NCBI RefSeq assembly: GCF_009857435.1
Contig: NZ_WWCK01000002.1
Coordinates: forward strand, 434,001-498,000
Direction: 5' to 3'
Source: Duganella rivi
GTDB taxonomy: Bacteria; Pseudomonadota; Gammaproteobacteria; Burkholderiales; Burkholderiaceae_D
DNA: 64,000 nt
Shown here piece by piece: positions 28,510-36,112 of the stretch (position 1 is its first letter; each line of letters starts with the position of its first letter). The notes under the pieces were generated by a model, which searched no databases, was not told the origin of the DNA, and saw only the letters and a program-made list of their open reading frames with translations. Position numbers and translations under genes: made by a program.

Positions 28510-29162
28510 ACACAGTGACGCTCCTGCTAACGAGTTGGATAAATACTGCAAACATGCCGCTGCACCTGGCAGTATTTGCCACGACTCCGCTGGAGCTGCT
28601 GTCGTTCTTGCTGTCTGTGGCGACGGTATGGTTCAACATCCGCCAGAGCCATTGGGGCTGGCTGTTTGCAATCATCTCGTCGGCCACTTACGGTTTGGTG
28701 TTCTTTGGTTCGCGCCTGTATGGCGACATGGGCTTGCAGCTGGTGTTCATTGCCGTTTCAATCTTCGGCTGGTATCAGTGGCTGCACGGCGATGATAGCC
28801 ATGACAAGCTGCCGGTGACATCGCTCGACACGCGCGGCCGCTGGACTGCCGCCGCCGCGTGGCTGGGCGGCTTTGCCGTGCTGGCGTGGTTCCTCAAAAC
28901 TTACACTGACACCGACGTGCCGAACTCGGACGGCTTCCTCACCGCTGGTTCGCTGGTTGGCCAGCTGCTGCTGTCGCGGAAGAAGATCGAGAACTGGCAC
29001 GTTTGGATCATCGTCGATATTCTGTACGTAGCTTTGTACCTGCATAAGAACCTGATCCTCACCGCGATCTTGTACGGCGTGTTCGTCGGCATGGCCGTCA
29101 TCGGCCTGCGCGCATGGAGCGGTGATACGCACACGGGCGGCCGCCGCCTGGCAATGGAATAA
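28506..29162 (+). CDS. pnuC: PnuC/PnuT-family vitamin transporter
   Basis: The 218-residue protein has seven membrane helices in the PnuC arrangement, with the signature aromatic motif FGWYQW after helix 4 and the late ENWHVWIIVDILYVALY helix carrying the conserved Asn, Trp and Asp that line the substrate site. PnuC members import nicotinamide riboside by facilitated diffusion with trapping by phosphorylation; closely related PnuT and RibM proteins carry thiamine or riboflavin. A small kinase gene follows after 7 bases, and the next, convergent gene is a TonB receptor under a TPP riboswitch, so thiamine is a serious alternative substrate. I prefer ATG 28506 (ATGA overlap with the peptidase) to an upstream in-frame ATG. 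Confidence 0.88.
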
Positions 29163-29169
29163 AATCGGA

Positions 29170-29685
29170 ATGAAGCGTATCGCCATCCTCGGCACGGCGT
29201 CGTCCGGCAAGACCACGCTGGCCGCTGCGCTGGCCGAGCGTTATAGCACCGTGTGGGTGCCCGAATATTTGCGGGAGTTTGTCGACACGGTAGAACGCGT
29301 GCCGGTGGAGGCGGATCAGATTCACATCGCCCGCACGCAGCTGGAGCGCGAGGCCGAAGCGGCGCCGCGCGCACAGCAATTTCTCTTTTGCGATACTACG
29401 CCGCTGATGACGGCGGTGTACAGCCGCCACTATTTCGGCGGCATCGACGCGCAGCTAGCGCCGCTGGCGGATGCCCATCCGCAACGCTACGACCTCACGC
29501 TGGTAACAGCCGCCGACATCCCTTGGGAGGCGGACGGTTTGATGCGGGAAAACGAGGAAGTCAGCATCATCATTAACCGCATGCTGATGGAAGAATTATG
29601 GGCACGCGGAATCTCCTACGTACCGATTGGCGGCAGCATCGAACAGCGCGTCGCGCAAGTGGCGGACGCGCTGGCCGGGCTTTAA
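29170..29685 (+). CDS. NadR-like small-molecule kinase (AAA family P-loop)
   Basis: The 171-residue ATPase resembles the ribosylnicotinamide kinase domain of NadR: Walker A GTASSGKTT at residues 8-16, the WVPEYLREFVD segment that follows in NadR kinases, and FLFCDTTPLMTAVYS as Walker B-like strand. Placed right behind a PnuC-type transporter, it would phosphorylate the incoming vitamin and trap it. Nicotinamide riboside is the usual substrate; given the riboswitch on the facing gene, thiamine is also possible. ATG 29170 is chosen because the longer reading starts inside the pnuC coding region. The stop overlaps that of the TonB receptor gene (TTAA). Confidence 0.85.
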   Translation: MKRIAILGTASSGKTTLAAALAERYSTVWVPEYLREFVDTVERVPVEADQIHIARTQLEREAEAAPRAQQFLFCDTTPLMTAVYSRHYFGGIDAQLAPLADAHPQRYDLTLVTAADIPWEADGLMRENEEVSIIINRMLMEELWARGISYVPIGGSIEQRVAQVADALAGL

Positions 29686-31805
29686 AGGTCGAACTGCGCC
29701 GAGATGCGGAAGGTGCGCGAGGCACCCGGCATCAGGTAGCCGCCCAGGTCCGGCGTGACATCGCGCCAGTAGAACTTATCAAACGCATTGTCGATACCGG
29801 CGCGCAGCGTGGTGCCGACGTTGCCGATGCGGGTGGCGTACGATGCGCTCAGGTTCACCACGTGGTAGCTCGGCACGAACACCGAGTTGGCCGCGTCGAA
29901 GGCTTTCTTGCCGGAGAACTGCCAGTTGGCGCCGACCTTCAATCCATCCACTTGCGGCACTGCGTAATCCGCGTACACAGACGATTTGAACGCGGCGACA
30001 TCGGTCACGCGCTTGCCATCCAGTTCTGCGGAGCCGGTGTCATTCTGCTGCGTGTTCAACCCGGTGGCCGAAATTCCTAGCGTCAGATCGCGCGAGGCAC
30101 GGCCATTCAGCGCCACTTCCAAGCCGCGGTTCTGCGCTTCGCCATTGCGCACGAAATAGTTGCTGGCGTCCGTGTATTCCAAGCCCTTGCGGATCTGGAA
30201 CAGGGCCACGCTGGCGCTCAGGTCTTGGCGGATGTCGGCTTTCACGCCGACTTCCACTTGCTTCGACTTGCCCGGCTCCAGTGCGCGATGCTCGTTCTTG
30301 GTGCCCATCGGTGCCACACCGCCGTGCTCAAGGCCTTGCGAGTAGGACGCGTACATCGATACGTTAGGACGCACGCTGTACACCAGCGCCACGTTCGGCA
30401 GCCAGAATCCGATGTCGGTGTGGGCGAAGTCGCCGCCGTCGGTCAATTCATCGCGCTTGACCTTCACGTAGCGTGCGCCGGCGTGCAGTTTCAGTTGTTC
30501 GTTCAGGCTGACGATGTCTTGTGCGAACAGGGCGCGTTCGTTGTCGCGGCGGCGTTCGGACACAGGGCCGCTGTCGCCCGGCGCAGGCGCCACCACCACG
30601 GGATGGTAGATATTGCTGACGCCCGACCAGTCGTACAGGTAGTCGCCCCATTTTTCGCTGTTCTTGAAGAACGACGCGCCGACGGTGAGATCGTGCTTGA
30701 TCGAGCCGGTGGCGAAGCGGCCTTGCAGCAGCGCTTGCGCGGTCAGCGGCGATTTTTTCTCGCCCTTGCTGATGTAGTTATAGACGTCGTAGTCGCCATT
30801 GCCGCAGTAGCCTGGGTACAGCTCTTGCGCGGAGCAGCCGTAAGGGAAGGCAGTGTAGTCGTCGCGCTTGAAGTTATGCTGATTGGCGCTGATGGTGGCG
30901 CTCCACTCCGGCGAGAAGGTGTAGGCGAAGCGGACGCCGACGTTGCTGCTGGTGGTTTCGACAGGGCGGCTCCATGGCTGGTCGTTGAGCAGCACGTCCG
31001 CATCCACCACCGGCAGGGTGGTGCCGTTCAGCAGCTGGTAGCCCGGCGCGGTGATCTGCGATTTGCGCTGGTAGTCGCCGTCGATTTGCAGCAAGGCTTG
31101 CGGCGAGATTTGCCAGTCGAAGGCGGCCGAGACGAACTTGCGGTTGCCGTCCGCACCCTTGATGTACGAACGCAGGCGCTCGGCGGCGGCGTTGATGCGG
31201 TAGCCGAAGCGGGTGTCTTCAAAGCGGCCGCCCATGTCGACCGCGCCGTACAGCGTGCCGCGCTCGCGGGTTTCCAGCACCACGCTGCGCAGCGGCGTGT
31301 CGGTTGGACGCTTGGTGACGTAGTTGACAATGCCGCCCGGTGCGCTGACGCCTGCCTGCAAGCCGGACAAGCCTTTCAGCACTTCGAGACGTTCTTTATT
31401 CTCCAGCGGGATTTGCGTATCGCCGGCGATGGCCATGCCATCCTTGCGGTAGCTCGATGCGTTATCGAGCTTAAAGCCGCGGATCGAGAACTGCTCGGCG
31501 TAGCCGACGGCGTTGTAAGCATCGCTCAAGCTGGCGTCGAATTTTGCGGCGTCGGTGGTGGAGCGGATTTGCAGATCCAGCATTTGCTGCGACGTGAGCA
31601 CGCTGACCGAAGCCGGCGTTTCCAGCAGCGGGGCGTTGGTGAAACCTGCTACCGAAGCCGAGGTGGCGCGGTTTTTCGTGGCCGTGACGACGACTTCCTG
31701 CATGGTTTGCTCAGGTGCTGCGGCTTCTTCCGCGCGCGCGGCGGCGGAAGTCATCTGTAAAACCGCCAAGGCGATGGCGGACACTGCAAAGTTTGGTGTG
31801 GACAT
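29682..31805 (-). CDS. TonB-dependent outer-membrane receptor under TPP riboswitch control
   Basis: The 707-residue receptor has a signal peptide ending near AAARA (residue 25), a TonB box (TMQEVVVTAT), a plug domain (QQMLDLQIRSTTDAAKF to IRGFKLDN, GGIVNYVTKRP) and a 22-strand barrel ending in an aromatic-containing terminal strand. Its overall type is that of the siderophore-receptor group, but the leader carries a TPP riboswitch, so the more likely ligand is thiamine or a thiamine precursor taken up across the outer membrane. It faces the PnuC/kinase operon tail to tail. A weak AGAGAG ribosome binding site is buried in a hairpin just before ATG 31805. Confidence 0.9.
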   Translation of the reverse strand: MSTPNFAVSAIALAVLQMTSAAARAEEAAAPEQTMQEVVVTATKNRATSASVAGFTNAPLLETPASVSVLTSQQMLDLQIRSTTDAAKFDASLSDAYNAVGYAEQFSIRGFKLDNASSYRKDGMAIAGDTQIPLENKERLEVLKGLSGLQAGVSAPGGIVNYVTKRPTDTPLRSVVLETRERGTLYGAVDMGGRFEDTRFGYRINAAAERLRSYIKGADGNRKFVSAAFDWQISPQALLQIDGDYQRKSQITAPGYQLLNGTTLPVVDADVLLNDQPWSRPVETTSSNVGVRFAYTFSPEWSATISANQHNFKRDDYTAFPYGCSAQELYPGYCGNGDYDVYNYISKGEKKSPLTAQALLQGRFATGSIKHDLTVGASFFKNSEKWGDYLYDWSGVSNIYHPVVVAPAPGDSGPVSERRRDNERALFAQDIVSLNEQLKLHAGARYVKVKRDELTDGGDFAHTDIGFWLPNVALVYSVRPNVSMYASYSQGLEHGGVAPMGTKNEHRALEPGKSKQVEVGVKADIRQDLSASVALFQIRKGLEYTDASNYFVRNGEAQNRGLEVALNGRASRDLTLGISATGLNTQQNDTGSAELDGKRVTDVAAFKSSVYADYAVPQVDGLKVGANWQFSGKKAFDAANSVFVPSYHVVNLSASYATRIGNVGTTLRAGIDNAFDKFYWRDVTPDLGGYLMPGASRTFRISAQFDL

Positions 31806-31809
31806 ATTT

Positions 31810-31847
31810 GCTCTCTACTTGTTCGGCTGGATGCCGACGAAGAGAGC
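31810..31847 (-). promoter_or_regulatory. Start-site hairpin, likely riboswitch expression platform
   Basis: On the message the arms GCUCUCU and AGAGAGC (plus-strand 31841-31847 and 31810-31816) pair exactly, with an inner UCGGC/GCCGA stem (31833-31837 and 31823-31827). The second arm contains the only purine-rich site before the receptor start codon, five bases from it. Closing this hairpin would hide the ribosome binding site, as expected for translational control by TPP. I did not identify the alternative pairing that links it to the aptamer. Confidence 0.6.
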
Positions 31848-31883
31848 CATCAAAGGAGGGGAGAACCACTTTTGCGCTTTCCT

Positions 31884-31956
31884 TCGCTGGCATTATCCAG
31901 ATCAGGTACGAAGGGTATCTCTCACCCGGAAACGACGTTCCCAGGACCCCTAGCGA
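31884..31956 (-). ncRNA. TPP (THI-element) riboswitch
   Basis: Read on the minus strand the leader contains the thi-box landmarks in order: CTAGGGG, then GGGTGAGAGATACCC, ACCTGATCTGG and AATGCCAGCGA. The P1 stem forms from UCGCU at 31956 and AGCGA at 31884. These are the conserved aptamer elements that bind thiamine pyrophosphate. The aptamer is 79 bases upstream of the TonB receptor start. High TPP should lower receptor expression. Confidence 0.95.
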
Positions 31957-32072
31957 GGCGCCAGTGTAACACAAGTGTCATGAGCACCCTTTCGGCGATG
32001 GCGTGCGCCGCGTTTTGCGCGGCGTGGCTACACTGCGGACTTGCGCCGCTGGGCGCTGATGAAAGGGTGTGA
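31957..32072. other. Intergenic region between the riboswitch leader and the Imm26 gene
   Basis: This 116-base stretch separates divergent units. It contains a GC-rich hairpin (CGCCGCG at 32006-32012 and CGCGGCG at 32018-32024, 5-base loop) and TACACT-like -10 candidates on both strands, none convincing. The promoter of the TPP-controlled receptor must lie here. Confidence 0.5.
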
Positions 32073-32573
32073 ATGAAGCAGTCGTATCAAGAGGGGAGCT
32101 GGTTTGCCGTGCCGTTGCTGGACGGCGGCTATGGCTGGGGTTTGGTGGCGCGGCTATCGCCCGGCAGTAAAATCATGCTCGCGTATTTGTTCGGCCCCAA
32201 GCTGGCGCGCCTGCCGTCCGTGGAGGAGCTTAATACCTTGCGGCCGCAGGATGCGGTGAAGGTGCTGCGTTGCGGCGACATGGCACTGGCCAGCGGCCAT
32301 TGGCGCGTGCTGGGCGAGATCGACGTGTGGGATCCGGCCATGTGGCCGGTGCCGCAATTCCTGCGCCGCGCCGATGCGCTCAAGCGCGCGTGGCGCGTCA
32401 CCTATGCCGACGCGGATCCGAGCCGCTCGGAGCGCGAGGAGTCTGTACCCTATGAGACAGAAGGCCTGGAAGCCGATTCGCTGTATGGTTACGGTTCGGC
32501 GGAGCTGTTGTTGACCAAGCTGCTGGAAGGCCCGGATCATCCCATCAACCGCGCACCGGCTAATCGCAGTTGA
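32073..32573 (+). CDS. Imm26-type immunity protein (orphan)
   Basis: The 166-residue protein opens with EGSWFAVPLLDGGYGWGLVAR and continues with a KIMLAYLFGP strand, the pattern of the Imm26 immunity family, which protects cells against polymorphic toxins of contact-dependent or type VI systems. The remainder (CGDMALASGHWRVLGE, PVPQFLRR) also fits. No toxin gene or secretion gene is visible nearby, so it may guard against neighbours' toxins or have been kept for another role. AAAGGG lies before ATG 32073. Between it and the riboswitch (31957-32072) there is a small GC-rich hairpin at 32006-32024 and nothing else I can name. Its end overlaps the convergent gene by 14 bases. Confidence 0.78.
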   Translation: MKQSYQEGSWFAVPLLDGGYGWGLVARLSPGSKIMLAYLFGPKLARLPSVEELNTLRPQDAVKVLRCGDMALASGHWRVLGEIDVWDPAMWPVPQFLRRADALKRAWRVTYADADPSRSEREESVPYETEGLEADSLYGYGSAELLLTKLLEGPDHPINRAPANRS

Positions 32574-33243
32574 CGTTCCACGCGGCGTACTCGCCGCGGT
32601 GCTTGCGAACGGCGACGCGCACACGGGTGTCGCGGTCACTTTCGAACACCATGCCGACCATGTGCGGTGCGCCGTTGGCCGGCGGTGCCGGTTCGACGGC
32701 GCTCAGGCGGAAGGTGAGGGCGCGTTGGCGCGCGCAGCCCGAGTTCCCTGCGAACAGAAGGCGTGCACGCAGCAGCAGATCGCGGTGTTGGCGCAACAGG
32801 GCAGTGGCGTCCTCGTTGGAAACGGCGGGATTCATTTTGACGGTGTACTGCGCGGCGGTGCAGATGACTTTCGGCGTCGCCAGCCAGATGTACCATTCCG
32901 GTTCGGCGGCCGACGGCGTCCAGCGCTGGCCCTTGGGCGCTTTGGCGTCATAGATGTAGCTGGTGCGGACTTGGCGGCACAGTTCCGGCGAGTGGTGGCG
33001 CGGCGAAGAATCCACGCGCGCGATCACGTGCCATGGTTCGCCGCGACGGCGCTGGATGTCGAAGGCGGGCGCGAACAAGGACGGGCCGCCGCTAACTTTT
33101 ACTGGTACCTGTTCACGATAATACTCGTCGAAGGAATTGCGCTCCTCGGTGGTCGGCTCGCGCGTTTGCACGGCCGGTGCGGCTGATGCGGTGAAAGCAG
33201 CGCAAGCACCCAGCAGCGCGGCGCTCAAGATCAAATGCCGCAT
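32560..33243 (-). CDS. Secreted protein of unknown function coupled to envZ
   Basis: The 227-residue protein has a clear signal peptide (LILSAALLGACAAFTASA, cleavage near residue 22) and a mature domain with four cysteines (in LCRQVRTS, VICTAAQ, SGCARQR and the terminal NVNCD), suggesting two disulfides in the periplasm. I recognise no family. Its ATG shares a base with the envZ stop (TGATG), so it is translated together with the OmpR/EnvZ pair and may be an accessory envelope factor or simply an operon member. GTG one codon upstream is less likely as start. Confidence 0.72.
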   Translation of the reverse strand: MRHLILSAALLGACAAFTASAAPAVQTREPTTEERNSFDEYYREQVPVKVSGGPSLFAPAFDIQRRRGEPWHVIARVDSSPRHHSPELCRQVRTSYIYDAKAPKGQRWTPSAAEPEWYIWLATPKVICTAAQYTVKMNPAVSNEDATALLRQHRDLLLRARLLFAGNSGCARQRALTFRLSAVEPAPPANGAPHMVGMVFESDRDTRVRVAVRKHRGEYAAWNVNCD

Positions 33244-34598
33244 CACAGTGCCTTCATCACAATCTGGATCAGCAGGCCACCGCCGTCGCGGTTGCGTACA
33301 TTCAGTTCGGCGTTGTGGCGGCTCATCACGCGTTCGACAATCGCCAGCCCGAGGCCGGCGCCGTTGGCCTGGCCGCGTGCCGTGTCCAGACGCGTAAAGG
33401 GTTTGAGCAGCTGCTCGATCTGCTCCGGCGGCACGCCGTTGCCATGATCCTGCACCTCGATCGTTATGCGCTTGGACGTGTGCATGCCTTTAACGCTGCA
33501 CTTGATGTCAATCTCCGTCACGTCGCTGCCTGGTGTTTTGCCGTAGCGGCGCGCATTCTCAATCAGGTTGTTGATGACGCGCTTGATGTCCGTGGCGTTG
33601 CCCATTGCGTGCGCACCCGGCGCGATGTCGGTGTTGATGCGGACATCGGGCAGGCGCGAAGCCTCGTGCGCGGTGTCGCTCAGCAGTTCGCTGATGTTCA
33701 CGTTGATAAAGCTGGAAGCCTCGGTCGGCTTGGCGTAATCAAGGAACTGGCCGATGATCGCATCCATCTGGCCGATATCCGACTGCATGCCTTCGCGCGC
33801 GTCATCCGACAGGTTGGCCATCTCTACTTCCAATTGCATGCGTGCCAAAGGCGTGCGCAAGTCGTGCGAGATGCCGGCCAGGATCACGGCGCGATCCGAT
33901 TCAACCTGTTGAAGATCGTCGACCATTTGATTGAAGCTGCGATTGGCCTCCATGATTTCGATCGGGCCTTTTTCCGGCAGCGGAGCGGGGCGCTTGCCCT
34001 GCGCGAAATCACGCGTCGCCTGCGTCAAGCGGCGCAGCGGCAGATTAATCAGGCTGGAAATGAAGGCCGCGCCAAGCAAAGACACCACCGACACCACGCT
34101 GGCCCAGCCCAGCCACTGGATGCCGGTCAGGCCGCGGATGCGCTCGCGCTCCAGCATCAGCCAGTACTGGTCATCGTCGATGTTGAAGCTGACCCAGAAG
34201 CCGGCCACGCCGTTCACCTTGGAGGAGAAGCGCGTGTCCGCGCCCAGCTTGGCCTTCACCAGCTTTTCGATATCGGGCATCAGCGCGTTGTCCGCAGGCG
34301 GCTCGACCTTGTCGTCCTCCTCCAGCGGGAACACGCGAATGCCTTCGTTCGACACCAGTTCGAACAGCAGCTCGCGCCGCAGTTCCGGCGCGGAGTGGGT
34401 GAGGGCGGCATGCGTAATGGTGACCACCGAGATCACCTGCGCGGAGATTTGCTGTACCTGCGGCTCGTGCTGCACCACGCTGATCATGCCGACCCATGCC
34501 GTCATGCTGGTGGTGGTGAGCGCGCCTAGCAGGAAGAAGGTGCGCCAGAATAAGCCGCTTTTCAGGCTGGCGATGCGCAAGGAAAACGGCAACTTCAT
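33243..34598 (-). CDS. envZ: EnvZ-like osmosensor histidine kinase
   Basis: The 451-residue kinase has a membrane helix at about residues 18-40, a periplasmic domain of about 120 residues, a second helix at about 160-185, a HAMP domain, the H-box AGISHDLRTPLARMQLEVEM (EnvZ-type SHDLRTPL), N-box INNLIENARRYG and G-boxes DHGNGVP and GAGLGLAI. It phosphorylates the OmpR-like regulator encoded directly upstream; the two genes are one base apart. Together they normally adjust porin and envelope gene expression to osmolarity or pH. The kinase lies upstream of a coupled secreted-protein gene. Confidence 0.9.
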   Translation of the reverse strand: MKLPFSLRIASLKSGLFWRTFFLLGALTTTSMTAWVGMISVVQHEPQVQQISAQVISVVTITHAALTHSAPELRRELLFELVSNEGIRVFPLEEDDKVEPPADNALMPDIEKLVKAKLGADTRFSSKVNGVAGFWVSFNIDDDQYWLMLERERIRGLTGIQWLGWASVVSVVSLLGAAFISSLINLPLRRLTQATRDFAQGKRPAPLPEKGPIEIMEANRSFNQMVDDLQQVESDRAVILAGISHDLRTPLARMQLEVEMANLSDDAREGMQSDIGQMDAIIGQFLDYAKPTEASSFINVNISELLSDTAHEASRLPDVRINTDIAPGAHAMGNATDIKRVINNLIENARRYGKTPGSDVTEIDIKCSVKGMHTSKRITIEVQDHGNGVPPEQIEQLLKPFTRLDTARGQANGAGLGLAIVERVMSRHNAELNVRNRDGGGLLIQIVMKAL

Positions 34599-34599
34599 A

Positions 34600-35367
34600 T
34601 TAGCGAGGCTGCCCCTCCGGGATGAACACGTAGCCCAGGCCCCACACGGTCTGGATGTACAGCGGGCTCGAAGGATCCGGCTCGATCAATTTGCGCAGAC
34701 GCGAAATCTGCACATCCAGGCTGCGGTCGAACACCTCGTATTCGCGGCCGCGCGCCAGTTCCATCAGCTTCTCGCGCGACAGCGGCTGGCGCGCATGGCG
34801 TGCAAACACTTTCAGCACCGAGAATTCGCCGGTGGTCAGCGGCACGGTCTCACCGTTTTTCTTCAGCGTGCGCGTACCCAGATCGAGCACAAACTGGCCG
34901 AATTCAAAGCTTTGCGGCGTTTCCGATGGCGCGCCCGGGATCTCATCAGGGCCGCGGCGGCGCAGCACGGCGCCAATGCGCGCCACCAGTTCGCGCGGAT
35001 TGAATGGCTTCGGCAGGTAATCGTCCGCGCCCATTTCCAGGCCGACGATGCGATCCACGTCCTCGCCTTTTGCAGTCAGCATGATGATCGGCGTTTGATC
35101 GCCGGCGCCGCGCAGGCGGCGGCAGATCGACAGGCCGTCTTCGCCCGGCAGCATCAAATCAAGCACCAGCAAGTCGTAGCGCTCGCGCAGCCACAGCTTG
35201 TTCATCGCGGTCGCGCTTTCGGCGGTGAAGACGTTGAAGCCTTGCTCGGTCAGGTAGCGGCGCAGCAGGTCGCGCAGGCGGACGTCGTCGTCGACGACCA
35301 TGATCTTGGCGGCGTGGCCGTTGGAACTGGCGGCGTTGTTGCTGGATTCGGTCGGTGTGCTAGTCAT
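34600..35367 (-). CDS. ompR: OmpR-like response regulator
   Basis: The 255-residue regulator has a 20-residue Ser/Asn-rich N-terminal extension, a receiver domain (KIMVVDDDVRLRDLLRRYL; phospho-Asp in LLVLDLMLPGEDG; Thr in MLTAKG; Lys in YLPKPF) and an OmpR-type winged helix with the recognition region FDRSLDVQISRLRKLIE and final YIQTVWGLGYVFIP. Receiver and DNA-binding parts are close to E. coli OmpR. It is the first gene of the ompR-envZ operon. About 80 bases upstream are three 10-base-phased repeats like OmpR half-sites, which may reflect autoregulation. Confidence 0.92.
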   Translation of the reverse strand: MTSTPTESSNNAASSNGHAAKIMVVDDDVRLRDLLRRYLTEQGFNVFTAESATAMNKLWLRERYDLLVLDLMLPGEDGLSICRRLRGAGDQTPIIMLTAKGEDVDRIVGLEMGADDYLPKPFNPRELVARIGAVLRRRGPDEIPGAPSETPQSFEFGQFVLDLGTRTLKKNGETVPLTTGEFSVLKVFARHARQPLSREKLMELARGREYEVFDRSLDVQISRLRKLIEPDPSSPLYIQTVWGLGYVFIPEGQPR

Positions 35368-35445
35368 TTGTTAGCCAGATTTGTCTTATTCATGTTGCTA
35401 TGGTAACGTCATATTCGTCCTGCGAAAACGCGCGCGGGACGACCC

Positions 35446-35475
35446 ATTACAAATTATTACAAACTTTACCCAAAT
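35446..35475. promoter_or_regulatory. Putative OmpR-binding tandem repeats
   Basis: Three consecutive 10-base units, ATTACAAATT, ATTACAAACT and TTACCCAAAT, share the TTAC core with a 10-base phase. OmpR binds tandem 10-base half-sites with a TTAC/GTAAC-type core, so this fits in spacing and core. The site lies between ompR (divergent, start at 35367) and the small exported protein gene at 35540. The rest of 35368-35539 shows no other element I can support. Confidence 0.5.
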
Positions 35476-35539
35476 AGCCTTACCCCCTCGGTCAAAGCAT
35501 CATACACTGCGGGCATAGATTCAGCTCTTTAGGAACGCC

Positions 35540-35917
35540 ATGTTCATCGATCACAAAAAAATATCCGCGGCAGCTAGCGCATCTTTTTGCGTTCGAATCA
35601 TTTCGGCTTCCGCATTGGTGTGCTGCGCCTCGCTGGCGCAAGCCGATGGCGGCGATGGTCCACAGCGCCGTGAACAACCGCAGCACCAGCAAAATGGCGG
35701 TCCGCGCGGCGATCAGCGCGCGTCGGACAATCGTCAGCTCGATCCGCGCAGCTACGAAGCACGCGCCGAGGAACAGCGCCGCGCCATGCAAGAGGCCAGC
35801 CGCAACGCTGAACTGAATCGCCGTGTTGGCCGCATGACGCCGGACGAGCGCCGCGACCTGCGCCGCCAGATCAACGAGGTCGGCCAAGACCTGTACGCGA
35901 ATCCACCGCGCCGCTAA
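35540..35917 (+). CDS. Small Arg/Gln-rich exported protein
   Basis: The 125-residue protein has a signal peptide with a hydrophobic core (VRIISASALVCCASLAQA, cleavage near residue 36). The mature part is highly charged and rich in Arg, Gln, Asn and Pro, with a helical end containing RMTPDERRDLRRQINEVG, a pattern seen in small periplasmic proteins of Burkholderiales with no known function. AGGAACGCC precedes ATG 35540. It is divergent from ompR-envZ and shares with it the OmpR-like repeats, so it is a candidate member of that regulon; this is inference. Confidence 0.7.
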   Translation: MFIDHKKISAAASASFCVRIISASALVCCASLAQADGGDGPQRREQPQHQQNGGPRGDQRASDNRQLDPRSYEARAEEQRRAMQEASRNAELNRRVGRMTPDERRDLRRQINEVGQDLYANPPRR

Positions 35918-35944
35918 TTTCCGTTAATTGGTAGATAATTAAAG

Positions 35945-35968
35945 ATAACAATCCGCTAAAATTGTTAT
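35945..35968. repeat. AT-rich inverted repeat after the Arg-rich protein gene
   Basis: ATAACAAT (35945-35952) and ATTGTTAT (35961-35968) are exact reverse complements with an 8-base loop. It starts 28 bases after the stop codon. It could be a weak terminator or a protein-binding site; the stem is too AT-rich to be a strong terminator. Confidence 0.55.
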
Positions 35969-36046
35969 TTGAATGGTATTGATTTGTATCAATAAATTCA
36001 CAGTTGTGCCGTTTTCGGCATCAAATTTTCATCTTTTTGCATGGTC

Positions 36047-36074
36047 TGCGTGTAAGATAAATTAATTACACGCA
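36047..36074. promoter_or_regulatory. Operator-like palindrome upstream of the first FapA-like gene
   Basis: TGCGTGTAA (36047-36055) and TTACACGCA (36066-36074) form perfect 9-base arms around a 10-base AT-rich spacer. It lies 39 bases before the GTG start at 36113, a place where a dimeric regulator would overlap the promoter or early leader. No similar palindrome is seen before the second FapA-like gene. Confidence 0.65.
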
Positions 36075-36112
36075 ACGCCTTTCGGCCAGCGCGTGCCGTT
36101 TGGAGGAAGACC

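Noticed and set aside
30225-31760. A 511-residue open frame antisense to the TonB receptor
   Set aside because: It mirrors a complete receptor gene and has a low-complexity Val/Ala/Arg/Gln composition.
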